The notes: generated by a model from the sequence alone, not told the origin. A stretch of 64,000 nt of DNA from Ceratopteris richardii (GCA_020310875.1 CM035407.1:67397158-67461157), one strand, 5' to 3'. Positions 44,212 through 54,701 are shown, counted from the stretch's first letter. Made by a program: numbers and translations.

Positions 44212-44767
44212 TGCAACGAAGTTTCCACAATACCAGCTCATGAATGAATGTGTACTCACCTCCTAGCCATATGCCTCTATATATAGCTGCTTGAATCAAT
44301 GAGGACCACAAATGTAACTAAAGTCCACAAGTGCATGTGCAATCTCCTCCACTCCTTTGATACCTTCCACTTTGATACCTTCCACTAGAGTTTGCTAGTG
44401 GTTTTGAGTGATCGTATCCACTACTTTAGTACCTTTCCACTAGAGTCCACTAGTGGTGGTTGTACTCGCCACTGGAGTCAGGTCTCTCAAGTTAACTCAC
44501 ATCAACTTGGGTTAGAAGGCTCTAGAGCTTCTTGGGCAAAACTCTCTCCCCATGCTCCCCATGGGGGTTGAACCCAAGACCTCCTCCTTCACAACAATGA
44601 GACTTAACCACTATGCTAAGTGGATTACTTGAATATAAGAGCACATGAACTTATTCTTGATTCTATTCTTGAGATCTTTGGTCCTACAAATGAGTGACCA
44701 AATGGTGTTCGATTTCAAATCTATCTGAAGCTGTCGGACCCCTAGACACTAGAATTACTTTATTACA
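44212..44767 (-). repeat. Gyp-1 right (3') LTR
   Basis: 556 bp on the minus strand, TGTAATAAAG ... GTTGCA, preceded by a PPT. It forms an inverted pair with 41488-41852. Confidence 0.8.
44554..44625 (-). other. tRNA-like module inside the Gyp-1 LTR
   Basis: On the minus strand TAGCATAGTGG (44618-44608) fits the A-box consensus exactly and GGTTCAACCCC (44574-44564) fits the B-box, separated by 33 bases as in tRNA genes. Four of five T-stem pairs form; the acceptor stem is poor. Confidence 0.55.
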
Positions 44768-44780
44768 TTCTTCCCCCCTT
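44768..44780 (-). other. Gyp-1 polypurine tract
   Basis: AAGGGGGGAAGAA on the minus strand, directly before the LTR; almost the same as the TRIM tract at 49838-49850. Confidence 0.8.
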
Positions 44781-45156
44781 GGCAAAGATTTTCATCCTAA
44801 AAAATAAAGCTATATATAGTATCAATAGGCAACTCCCGAGCCTCATGTTCTAATACTGGAAAAACATGAGCATTCATTCGATCAGTTATCCACTTAGAAC
44901 TTGAAAGTAGAGAACATTATCTTTTGTTGACCAACTTAAAACTGGAAAGTCAGAAAATGTCACTGGATTGTAGAAATGTTTTCCCATGTTGAATTTTCTT
45001 CAATTCCATCCTTCTATTTTATTAAGCACTCTTCTTACAAATGACTCCTTGTACGTTTATCTTGGGTGCGAAGTATCCTTTCAGGTTCATGAGAAACTGT
45101 TTCACTTACAGGAAATGGAAGAATAACTTGTTCTCCAACTAGATTATTTGAATTTG

Positions 45157-46245
45157 TTAGACTCTTCCTAAGTCAGCTAACATGGAATACTGGATGAATC
45201 CAACTATCTTCTGGAAGTTGTAATTCATAATCCCATAAACCAACTTTCTTGGTGATTGGAAAAGGACCGCAATATCTAGACAACAACTTGGCACATTGAC
45301 CAGTGTTAAACTTTTCCAACCTTTCAAGAACATGAAGATAAACTTGATCGCCAACCTAAAAAGTAATATCTCTTCTCTTAGGATGAGCATAAGCTTTGCA
45401 CGATCTTGAGCTTTCTTTAAGTTTTCACTAGCTATATTTAACTTAAAGTTCATGTCTTGAAGGAATTCTTGAGCTGCTTGAACTCGTTCATTTTGAAATC
45501 CCATTGCATATGGAGACCTAGGCTGGAAACCATACATCAACATGAATGGACTAAATTCAGTTGATGAATTCTTGGCATTGTTATAGGCAAATTCAGCTAA
45601 AGGAAGATATTCTTCCCAATCAGTCTATTTGGAAGTAACATAAGCTCTGAGTATGTCTTCCAAAATTTGATTGACTTTCTTAGTATGTCCATCTATCTGG
45701 GGATGTTTGGCCATACTTAAACTTAGTTTAGTTTCAATTCTACTAAAGACTGCTCACCAAAAATGACTTGTAAATTGAGCATCTTCATAAAAAACTATGT
45801 CTACTGGAAGACCATAGAGTCTGTAAAGATGATTTACAAATATCTTTGCAGGTTTTGGAGTCTTATATGTAGTCTTGACCAGAATAAACTGAGCAAGTTT
45901 ATTCAATTGATCAACTATAACCTAGACTCAATCGAAGCCTTTCTGAGTGCACGGTAACCCTGAAATGAAATCCATGGAGATACTTTTCCATTTACCTTTG
46001 GGAATCTCCAAAGGATGCAACAATCCTCCATTTTTAATTCATTCAAACTTATTGACTTGACATATATGGCACTTGGATACATAGTTTTGCACATCTCGAT
46101 GTAAACTAGGCCAATAAAAATGCCATTTAATTAATTCATAGGTTTGGTTAATACCAGGATGTCCAATACTTGGAGCATCATGGCATGTGAAAAGTACATT
46201 GAACTTTCCTTTCCTGTACCCTAGTTCATAATCGAACTCTTGCAA
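45157..46245 (-). pseudogene. Gyp-1 integrase
   Basis: The H2C2 zinc finger IGHPGINQTYELIKWHFYWP ... CHICQVNKFE is in the open stretch 46245-46039. The core, with several stops, lies between. The C-terminal part at 45543-45157 begins MLMYGFQPRSPYAMGF (the P-x-x-L-x-Y-G block) and runs into the KLVYGIMNYNFQKIVGFIQY region. Non-functional. Confidence 0.75.
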
Positions 46246-47369
46246 TTGTTCGGCCCATCTAGCTTTTCTACCTCTTGAATCCGGCTGGTTTGCATACCAC
46301 TTGATGCTCTCTTAATCAAAGAATATGGTTAACTTTGATCCATACAGGTAATGGTGCCATTTCTTCATAGCATTTATTATAGCAAACATCTCTCGCTCAT
46401 AGGTAGAATAGTTTTGCTGAGCATGACTTAGCTTTCTACTTTTGAAAGCTATTGTTCAGCCTTCTTGGCTTAGTACTACTCCTAGTATAGATGAACTTGC
46501 ATATGTTTCTAATTGGAAAGGCTTATTCGAATCTACTATTTGTAGAATCGGGGCCAAAGCTAAAGCAAGTATAAGCTCTTGAAAACTTCTTGCTTGCTCC
46601 TCTTTCCAAGTAATCTTTTGAGCTTCCCTTTGAGCTGATTTGTCAAAGGTACTGCTATCTTGGCATACCCAGGCACAAACTTCCGATACTATCCTGCCAA
46701 TCCGAGAAAACTTTGTAATCCTCAAACTATCTTGGGCTCACGCCATTCAAGAATCACGTTGACCTTATCTGGGTCTACTTTGATTACTTCTGCATAAATA
46801 ATATGGCCTAAATACTTTAATTCTTGGGTAAAGAAATCACATTTTGACTCTTTACCATAAAGTTGATTATCACAAAAAAGTTTAACAACTTTTTCCAAAT
46901 GTTTTAGATGACTTTCATGATCTGTATTGTAGATCAATATGTCATCTAAAAAATCTACTACAAACTTTCCTAAGTATGGTTGCAAGACTTGATTCATCAA
47001 GCTCATAAATGTTACGGGTGGATTTGTTAACCCGAACGGCATTACCAAAAGCTCATAGTGACCATACTTAGTTCGAAAGGCTGTCTTAGGAGTATCATCA
47101 TCTTTAATTCTAACTTGATGATATCCTTGACGTAAGTCAATCTTTCAAAAGATTTTAGCTCCCTTTAAGCTATCGAAGAGATCTTCAACCAGTGGCATGG
47201 GATACTTATTCTTTATTTTCAGATTGTTCAATGCCCTATACTCCACGCACAACCTCATAGAACCATCTTTCTCTTTTACAAGAAGGATGGGTGTGGCCCA
47301 AGGGGACTGTCTTGGCCTAATAAACCCTTTTTCCAGATATTCCTTGATCTATTTCTCAACTTCGAGATT
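46246..47369 (-). pseudogene. Gyp-1 reverse transcriptase and RNase H
   Basis: The RT palm is readable in 47048-46722: VMPFGLTNPPVTF, then DFLDDILIYN (the YLDD/FLDD catalytic block), ELKYLGHII and VDPDKVNVILEW. Upstream, in another frame, are the GYHQVRI-like and LRMVVDYRALN-like blocks (about 47100-47300). Downstream at 46725-46456 are ARSFQELILALALAPIL and LETYASSSILGVVLSQEG, the start of gypsy RNase H. Stops separate the blocks. Confidence 0.8.
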
Positions 47370-48024
47370 CTAGAAATAAGGGAGTCGGTAGGGATTTAGG
47401 GATTTCGGCTTGGTTCTCGGAATCAGATCTATTATATGATCAATGCTTCCATGAGAGGGTGGGAAGCCCTGGGGGAGTTCCTTAGGGAACACATGCTTAA
47501 ATTCCTTCATGAATTCATTGGGTTTAATATAGACTTCACATGGAGTGAGTGACGAGACATAAGAAACTTGTTTTGTATTATTTGAATCAATTGCATCGGT
47601 GCTAAGAACAAAAAACGCATGGGTCCTAGCTTCACTACTTACAAGTTTCTTTAATTCTGTGTGTGAAATCAAAAGGGTGCTTGGAATGTTGTCTTCACCC
47701 TTGACCTTATACAACTCCATCATACTGGAATTCCAAAATGTTTGTATAATAGCATCGGGACAATGAAGCTCCAAGACTCCAAAGCCACTCTCTCCCTAGA
47801 ACCAAATCTACCCGATCCATGTTCATAATTTGGAAGTCCAATTTGTCTTTATAATCTTGGATTTCCTATTCCAAATTTGAAATCATGGTATCCCAAACAT
47901 GAGTATCCTGCCCGTGCATCATAGAGACAACATATCTATGAGGAGATGGACTCTAAGGAAGAGCTAGTTTTTTCATAAGTGCATAATTTATAAAATTATG
48001 TGTTGCCGAATTGTCCACCATAAT
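47370..48024 (-). pseudogene. Gyp-1 aspartic protease and linker
   Basis: Near 48015 the frame reads MVDNSATHNFI, aligning with the gypsy motif VDSGATHNFI; the catalytic D-S-G is changed to D-N-S, so the enzyme would be inactive. LGREWLWSLG follows. The open stretch 47774-47370 ends LPQGFPPSHGSIDHIIDLIP ... LNPYRLPYF, the protease-RT linker (LPPxRxxDHxIDLxPG type). Confidence 0.75.
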
Positions 48025-48800
48025 CTAGATAGTGTGACCTTTGACTGACCCGTGCAATTTTATCAAATCCTGTGGACCAAATTCTTGAGGTTGCCACATG
48101 TGTTTGGAAACTTGGCACTTATGGGTACTATCACAATGCATGATCTGAACCTTCTTTGCACTTGAATTTTCATCCAAGTTCAAAGTTTGGATCAGATGAA
48201 TCTGTTGTTTCCCCTTAGCTTTGTCAGTTAAAGAGGCCTTACTATCTCTTCCAACTAGATAGGTCCTACTACAATGCCCTGGCTTAAGGCATTTAAAACA
48301 CAAATTTTCCTTTTGTGCTCTAACAAGATCTTCTTGAGAAAGCACATGTCTACACATACAAGGCTTTTTTAGACGTGCGTTGAGATGATCTTGGCCCTTC
48401 GCCCTAGTGTTTAGTGTTAGTTACGGGACATCTAAACGGGAGTTATCCTCATAAATTTGTGATACCTTAATCGCTTCATCAAGCAATTCAGACGCACGTC
48501 TCCTAACCTCATTCCGGATTCATTGTTTAAGTCCTCGGACAAAACCACAAAGCCAACGAACGTCATCAAGGTTTTTCAATTTCAGAATAATGTCTCGGTA
48601 CTCTGAAATGTAAACCGATAATGGCCTTTCTTTTTTGCTGAATTCTATCCCATGCCTCCGAGTTACGTTCCTGCTCATTCTCGGGGAGAAACTCTTTCTT
48701 AAAGAGACGATGAAGGTTTTTTATGAGTCTTACAGAGACTCATCCACCACGTATAAGCCTTAGGACCCAGCGATAGACTAGCCTCTACCACTCTCACATG
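48025..48800 (-). pseudogene. Gyp-1 gag, C-terminal part with zinc knuckle
   Basis: From 48800: HVRVVEASLSLGPKAYTWWM, then LHRLFKKEFLPENEQER, a typical gypsy capsid block. Further on comes the knuckle LCFKCLKPGHCSRTY, with the last Cys replaced by Tyr. It joins in frame to copia gag at 48801 because of the inversion. Confidence 0.78.
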
Positions 48801-49166
48801 CTCTTCTCCAATGCTTCCAAGCTGGTCTGCAATGTGCTTCATCTTGGTGATAGAATCAGTCACACTTTTCTTGGGTATCTTCTTGAGTATTGTAAACTCC
48901 ATCCATAATTGATTCTTCTTTGCCTTCATGCTTGATGAGAAGAATGCTTCAAGAACATTCCATGTCCCTTGTGATGTCTTTCAATTCCTAATTTGAGGAA
49001 GTAAAAAAACAGAGATAGAATTGAGAGTTTATGACCTTGCCAAAGCATCCTTTGGGCACCATGTATTCAACCTTTTGTGCTCCTCTTGTGTTGGTTGGCC
49101 CTTACTTCTAAGTATTGGCATCATCTCATCTCTAGGTATGTAACCAACTAGATTTCTTCCTTGTAG

Positions 49167-49171
49167 ATAGG
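49167..49171. repeat. TRIM target duplication, left (ATAGG)
   Basis: Identical to 49992-49996. Confidence 0.9.
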
Positions 49172-49312
49172 TGTAATAAAGTGATAGCTTGGAGATGGTT
49201 GAACCACACCCTAAGAGAGAGGATTAGGAAGTAATCCTCAACCATGGCTTTTGGGGCAAGTGGTTAGCCCATCACATTCCTAACTAAGAGGTTGTGAGTT
49301 CAATTCCTTACA
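49172..49312 (+). repeat. TRIM 5' LTR
   Basis: 141 bp, TGTAATAAAGTGATAGC ... TTCCTTACA. Four differences from the 3' LTR. Holds an A-box-like GGGGCAAGTGG (49253-49263) and a B-box-like AGTTCAATTCC (49297-49307), 33 bases apart, with a perfect four-pair D-stem (GGGC/GCCC). Confidence 0.9.
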
Positions 49313-49313
49313 T

Positions 49314-49325
49314 TGGTATCAGAGC
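49314..49325 (+). other. TRIM primer-binding site
   Basis: TGGTATCAGAGC, one base after the 5' LTR. Confidence 0.92.
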
Positions 49326-49837
49326 CTAGGAAGTAGGCTTGGGCAAGGTGGAATGATCCAATGGCCTCTAAAAAAGGCGCTTGGGCATCCTCTATGTGAA
49401 AGGGTAGGAATTGTGGAAGGCGCGCGCGTCGGTTTCAAGGATGGACCTTACAATGATTAGGGTGTATCTCTCAATCTGTAGGTCGGATTGAGGCATGTAA
49501 TATACCGTTGGAAAGCTCTCGGAACGAAATTTCCAATGAGCTAGCTTGGAAGTGTGAATTCCTTGGGAATACTTGGGTGGCACTTGATTGAGTGTTCAAG
49601 ATACTAATCATGGGTGAGAACAAGGTTCAAGACTGAGGTTGACACCAAGGTTGCGAACAAGAAGGTTCAAGACACCAAGGTTGAGAGAAAGGGTTCAAGA
49701 GACCAAGGTTGCAAACAAGGTTCAAGAAACTATGCGAGGTTGAGGGACATCAATTCAAGGGCACCTAGGGAGTTCAAGGGGCAGATCACCAAGGCTAGAG
49801 GGATACAAGAGCAGATCATTGAGGACAATGATTGACC

Positions 49838-49850
49838 AAGAGGGGAAGAA
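49838..49850 (+). other. TRIM polypurine tract
   Basis: AAGAGGGGAAGAA directly before the 3' LTR. Confidence 0.88.
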
Positions 49851-49991
49851 TCTAATAAAGTGATAGGTTGGAGATGGTTGAACCACACCCTAAGAGAGAG
49901 GATTAGGAAGTAATCCTCAACCATGGCTTTTGAGGCAAGTGGTTAGCCCATCACATTCCTAACCAAGAGGTTGTGAGTTCAATTCCTTACA
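49851..49991 (+). repeat. TRIM 3' LTR
   Basis: 141 bp, begins TC instead of TG; tRNA-like boxes at 49932-49942 and 49976-49986. Confidence 0.9.
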
Positions 49992-49996
49992 ATAGG
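49992..49996. repeat. TRIM target duplication, right (ATAGG)
   Basis: Identical to 49167-49171. Confidence 0.9.
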
Positions 49997-50083
49997 CCTC
50001 CATCTTGTGTGATCATGTTGAGTAATTACCTCAATCTAGTTTTTCAATTGATGATATAAATCCATCACCCATGATCCTTAGTT

Positions 50084-50095
50084 TCTTTGATACCA
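50084..50095 (-). other. Primer-binding site of the Cop-4-like relic
   Basis: TGGTATCAAAGA on the minus strand, between the LTR and the gag ATG. Confidence 0.75.
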
Positions 50096-50096
50096 T

Positions 50097-50967
50097 TGTG
50101 AAGAGGTGATGAGATATAAATAGAGATTAGTGGGTGTTTGCCAAAATCGACTCTATACCAGAAAATATAGCTTTATGAATGCCTTATCTACCTCCTTTGC
50201 TTCCAAATATGCCTAAAGAATCACTAAGTCCTTTGGAATGTCATTACCAAATGTTTGCATTAAAACATATAATTTTGCACTTCACAAGATTTGAAGAAAC
50301 CTTCTATTTTAGGAAGTGAAGATCACAACAAAATGCTCACACCTCACAACCTAATTTGAATTTTCCAGAGAGCTTTTGCACACATCTAATTGATCTACCT
50401 AATGAAATGAAGTTATCTAATGAATTAGCTTGACTATATAGGAAAAAAAGAGTTTTACAAGTTTTGGGGGTCACTAAACTTTTTAGGATCAAGATGAACT
50501 ACGGACACAATCATCTTTGATACTTCATAGCTTGAAATATAGTCATCCAAAGTTGATTAGACTTTGTAAATAGATGTAGAAAACTTCTATCTAATTGAAA
50601 TGATTGAAAATGAATACTCACACAAAGACAAGTGAACCACACAAGTTGATTGTGTACCTCAAGCCTACAAAGAATGAATACTCAAGATATATGAATTATA
50701 ATGTGCTTGATATTGCACATATGATGCAAAGGACATATGTGGGACTACTCACTTGAAGTGATTCATAGACACAACTCAAATCTCTCAAAAAGATCTCTTT
50801 TTCCATGACTAGAAGGGGATGTATTTATACATAAATTTGAATATGGTGACTCATCCAGTTAAAAGTGGTCGTATACTTTAGGAATTATTTGAACTTGAAT
50901 CCCAACTACCAAAGTCGTGGATTTTGGATCTCTCGTCTCCTGTACATGCAAGAGCGCAATCAAAACA
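50097..50967 (-). repeat. 5' LTR of the Cop-4-like relic
   Basis: On the minus strand from TGTTTTGATTGCGC to CTTCACA just before the PBS, with a TATA-like ATGTATAAATACATCC near 50828-50843. Its start is supported by the break in homology between the duplicated blocks at about 50968. The partner 3' LTR is not in the window. It does not look like the Cop-4 LTR at 19041, so this is a different subfamily. Confidence 0.6.
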
Positions 50968-51610
50968 ATCTAAAATGAGCTTGCCCTATTTGTAAGACAA
51001 CTCATGAAGTTGGAATCTAAGGATCAAGATGCTCAAATGTTAAGTGTGGAGGTCACATGAATGAAGGAATAGGAAACAAAGTGATAATGGGAAGAAAGGA
51101 AAAGCTATACATAGTCTACAATATCACATGCAAGAGGAATGGAAAGAAGCATAAAGAGATTACATGTGATTATCCAACACACATAGCTGTAGACACATGA
51201 AATCCACCTCCAAAAATGCTCATGGATATTAAAAAATACAATCCTTTCAATTCCAACTTTATTTTCAATGTGTTATATGAAAAACGATATAGAGATCTAG
51301 AAAAGAAAATATAAATGGACCAAATGGAAATCCAAAAGACCACATCTAAATTGAGTTACATATCCTCAAAGGCCACCCACTTAATTGTACAAAATACTAC
51401 TTTCAAGAAAAAGAAATAGGATGTTAGTCGTTTCTTTGTACATTGTAATCTTCCAATACTCCTCATATTCTTGTTATGTATTTCTCTCTTTGTGTTTGGA
51501 TACCTTATGAATTTGGTGTGCATATGTATTCCATCTCTCATCCTAATCTTGAGTGATAATTGATGTCCTTTCATCTTTGAGGTACAGGTTTTGTGTGATT
51601 TGATCCCAAA

Positions 51611-51835
51611 ATGCTCCTCACAATCTTCGTCTATCTTCCTCTCTTCCATCCCATGCCAGCTAATGCATTACTATTTCTTTTGAAGGAGTTGGATGAATAT
51701 TTTACCACATTCATTAGACTAAGTATTCTTCTAATTCACATTATTAATATTAGAATGATCCATTTGATTCACAAGAAAGGGCCAAAGGATGATCTTAGAA
51801 ATCAAAGACCTATTGCTATAGAGATCCAATATTAG
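51611..51835 (+). pseudogene. LINE reverse-transcriptase relic (copy A)
   Basis: LIHKKGPKDDLRNQRPIAIE resembles the conserved LINE RT block IPKKxDPxDLxNxRPISL. Only 20-30 codons are recognisable; the rest is degraded. Confidence 0.55.
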
Positions 51836-51999
51836 ATAGGGATTCTGCCTGAACTTGTTCTTGTTTCCATCACAAGTGAGTCCTTTGGGTGTTCCCTCCC
51901 CTCTTGGTCTACATATCTCTAGTAATGACATCACCCTTTTGAGGAATGATGATTGAAACTCTATCAACAGTGTTCTATGGGATTTTTCATTGCTCTTAT

Positions 52000-53520
52000 T
52001 CAAAGATAGGGCTACTTCATGGCTACCATGAGAAATAAGATTTTTACATGGTGTATTTACCAACCCAATCTTTGTTCTTGAGTTTCTGTTCTTGATTATT
52101 ATGTCATGAAAAGTACCTTTTATGTCTGATCTTGCTAGAATTACTCCTCTAAAGAAATGAACAAAGTGATCTTTTTTTTCAAGTCGATTGATTTTTGGAG
52201 GTGTAGTTGTATTCTTTGCCCCATTAGATTTTATAAATGCTTACTACCAAGTGAATTGCAAAGAGAGTATTGGTAGCAATGAGCTTTGAGCATTTCTTAT
52301 AAAGGAGAAAATCAATAAGTTTTATTTAAGGTTTCATATGTCTTAGAAGAATCTCATTCTATAGCTAGTAGTTCTATCTCCTCAAACCTCTCAACGTATT
52401 GGTCCTAACCTTGTTTGCAGACAGTTGAATTCCTTCTCTAGTTTTAAAGAAACTTACATCTTTTGCAAGTCCATGGATCACAACCTTCAAATTCCACAAG
52501 GACATTGCTCGAGCTTTGGGTGTATCTAAAACAATGGAGAATTCATGTCTTTCCTATAGATGATGAATACTTAATGTATATATAATGGCTAGATAAGTGA
52601 TATCTCTATTAGGGTTGGTGTAGTTCATAACATATTCTGCTATATCATGTGGGGGACTAGATTAATATGCCTAGTTCATCTATAAGTCCTAGGGATATTT
52701 TTCAAGCTTAGTTTGGGATAGAAGCTTACCTAGAATGAGAAAAATGGGTCCTATAGTTTTGTTTGTACCTAGTTCTTCTCTTTTTATATGAAGCATACCT
52801 TTCCGCAATGTCCTATAGTATACAACTGATATGGACTAGTGCAAGAACTAATAAAGAACGTCTAGACAATGGTAATTGTCTTGATAACGGACAAGTTTCC
52901 TTTGGTTTTCCTATAGTTTCTCCTCTTAGAAATACCATTCACAAAGGTTGTCAACTGCTTCATCCTAAAATGTTCTATGCTAAAGAGGTGCTAATTTGTG
53001 AATTTGTATAAATGGATCTCCCCCTTTCGCAACTTTGTAGTCCTGAATACTTATGATGTTGATGGAATTAGAGTACATAAGCTCTTCCTTATACTTGAGT
53101 AACCATATAGGATGGGAAATAATGCACAGAAGTGGCTTATTTTTATGTTTGCAATGTGTACATCCATAGAGAGAATTTGAGTGCATTGCTCCTAAAATAC
53201 CAAGGTATTGCGTGTTAATTCTCTATTATATTTGTCACTATATGAAATATAATTCACACAGAATTACAACTCATTGTTACAATCAAGTACAACTCATAGT
53301 ATTGAGACAATGAATTTGTTTAGGCACATAAAGAAAGTACTATTACTTTCTAGAGTATTTGCAGCTTCAAAGTTAGGGAATTGATCAAGAATAACAAGTA
53401 CTTTTGTTTCTCATTAAAAATTTTCAACAAAAAATACCTCACACAGCTTGAAATCTCTCATGAACAATAAACAAAAATAACTTATTATTTCAATAAATAA
53501 ATAAGCAATTAACTTCAAAT
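52000..53520. other. Unassigned sequence unique to copy A
   Basis: No domain recognised. Short frames at 52763-53011 (+) and 53186-52980 (-) have no supporting signal. Confidence 0.4.
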
Positions 53521-53529
53521 ATGTTCATG

Positions 53530-53835
53530 CACCATAGGCGAGTTGTTTTGGCACTCCCCTCTTGAGGTGGAGGTTGTGTGTTCAATCCTTGCTGGCTATT
53601 GAATGTGTCTAGGCCATTGTGGCTAGTCTACCCCTGTTATGCTTTTGGATCATTGAAACTAGATGCCTTTGAGCAGCCCTTTCCTTATGATGCTTTGACA
53701 GTCCTACTCGTGCTTTGTGGGATGCAATGGGTTCGATGGGTACTATGCTCCTCACTTGTAGAGTTGTGTGTGTGTGTGTATACGTATCTATGTACGTGTG
53801 TGTATGTGTGTGCTATTATCAATAATTAAGTCCTT
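53530..53835 (+). repeat. SINE candidate with tRNA-like head, copy A
   Basis: A-box-like TAGGCGAGTTG (53535-53545) and B-box-like TGTTCAATCCT (53579-53589), 33 bases apart; a body of about 250 bases with a (TG)n stretch; then an A-rich end. A diverged copy is at 57255-57670. Confidence 0.45.
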
Positions 53836-54189
53836 TGAGCCTTTCAAAAAAGAGTACTTATGAGCTGCTACGAGATATGCACATTCCCCTCACAACTACC
53901 CTTTGTTTGATGGAAGAAACTCACTTCATAATAAGCCACGTTAGATGGTTTTTATATGCCACACAATAATCTATGAAGAGTTGACTTGTGTAAGCTGACG
54001 AACCCAAGGAAAAAACAAACAGAACCAAAACCTTTTCAGACGATGGATATGTGTACACAATTATAAAGAGATAGCATGAAAAAAATTTTTTGCACACAAT
54101 TATATGTGTACAATGGACGATATGCGTGCAGCCTTGTACTCATGGAAAAAAAAACATTTAAGAGATTTAGTTATTGACATTGTGTCTTC

Positions 54190-54614
54190 TCTGGTGGCGA
54201 TATAGGGTCACCATCTTTAACCCAATTGCAAAAGGAATATTCAATGGAATATTCTTTATTTGAATAAAAAATCATTCATATTTGTTATATTTTTTGAACC
54301 AAATTCAGCCATATGTGGGGATTATGCAGGCTATGCTAACCCATATTCAATCATCCATGTCTAAACATCCATTGAGGGACATACCTCTCCAGTATCCTAT
54401 ATATACACATGATGTCTCAACTAGTCAAGACATCGAATTGAGCATGCATACATCTACCTTGTAATCGCCTATTTAGAGTTTCCTAGATCACCATTTAAGC
54501 TCTACCTTGAGAGTGCACAAGTGGACAATGCCATCTTGTATTAATTTTAAAATTCTATTAATTTGTTCTCTTCTCTGCTACTACTACTCTTTCCTGTGTA
54601 AGTGCTTTCTTACA
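54190..54614 (+). repeat. Cop-5 LTR, copy b
   Basis: Partner of 37230-37653. Ends TTACA and is followed directly by TGGTATTAGAGC (PBS, 54615-54626). Confidence 0.7.
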
Positions 54615-54626
54615 TGGTATTAGAGC
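54615..54626 (+). other. Cop-5b primer-binding site
   Basis: TGGTATTAGAGC, one mismatch to the initiator-Met PBS. Confidence 0.75.
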
Positions 54627-54701
54627 TGTTAGGTATCCATTAGGACAGAGGATTTCTTTGTGAGATTGCAAGTATATTTTGTTATCATCATATCTTGTGC
54701 A

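Larger units (their letters stand above)
41488..48800. mobile_element. Gyp-1: Ty3/gypsy element in Cop-4-like copia, partly inverted
   Basis: Left LTR plus PBS, leader and gag start read on the plus strand (41488-43600). The rest of gag, protease, RT, RNase H, integrase, PPT and right LTR read on the minus strand (48800-44212). Flanking bases ATTAC (41483-41487) and, read in pre-inversion orientation, ATTTC (44207-44211 reversed) look like a 5-bp target duplication with one change. See the inversion finding. Confidence 0.75.
49172..49991 (+). mobile_element. TRIM (miniature LTR retrotransposon), 820 bp
   Basis: Two 141-bp LTRs, PBS, PPT and a perfect ATAGG duplication, with about 540 internal bases. 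The internal region has no retroelement protein. It contains imperfect repeats of CCAAGGTTG/GGTTCAAGAC-type units (49622-49735); the 73-codon frame at 49614-49835 just translates them. Non-autonomous: it must use another element's proteins. Confidence 0.9.
48801..50072 (-). pseudogene. Cop-4-like gag N-terminus, interrupted by a TRIM
   Basis: ATG at 50072, then MGDGFISSIEKLD and a degraded NYSTW region. Sequence is broken by the TRIM at 49991-49172 and resumes at YLQGRNLVGYIPRDEMMPIL, EEHKRLNTWCPKDALARS, KAKKNQLWMEFTILKK and MKHIADQLGSIGEE. At 48801 it stops; the equivalent next residues are found at 43601 on the plus strand, about 22 codons further along the Cop-4 reference. Confidence 0.8.
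50968..54050 (+). repeat. Duplicated block, copy A
   Basis: Shares at least four co-linear segments with 55820-57890: 50975-51690 with 55820-56525, 51705-51800 with 56565-56660, 51890-51975 with 57013-57095, and 53530-54050 with 57255-57870. About 1.5 kb (52000-53520) is unique to this copy. Confidence 0.75.

Noticed and set aside
49614..49835. 73-codon TRIM ORF as a protein
   Set aside because: It only translates imperfect GGTTCAAGAC/CCAAGGTTG repeats; charged low-complexity sequence without a domain.
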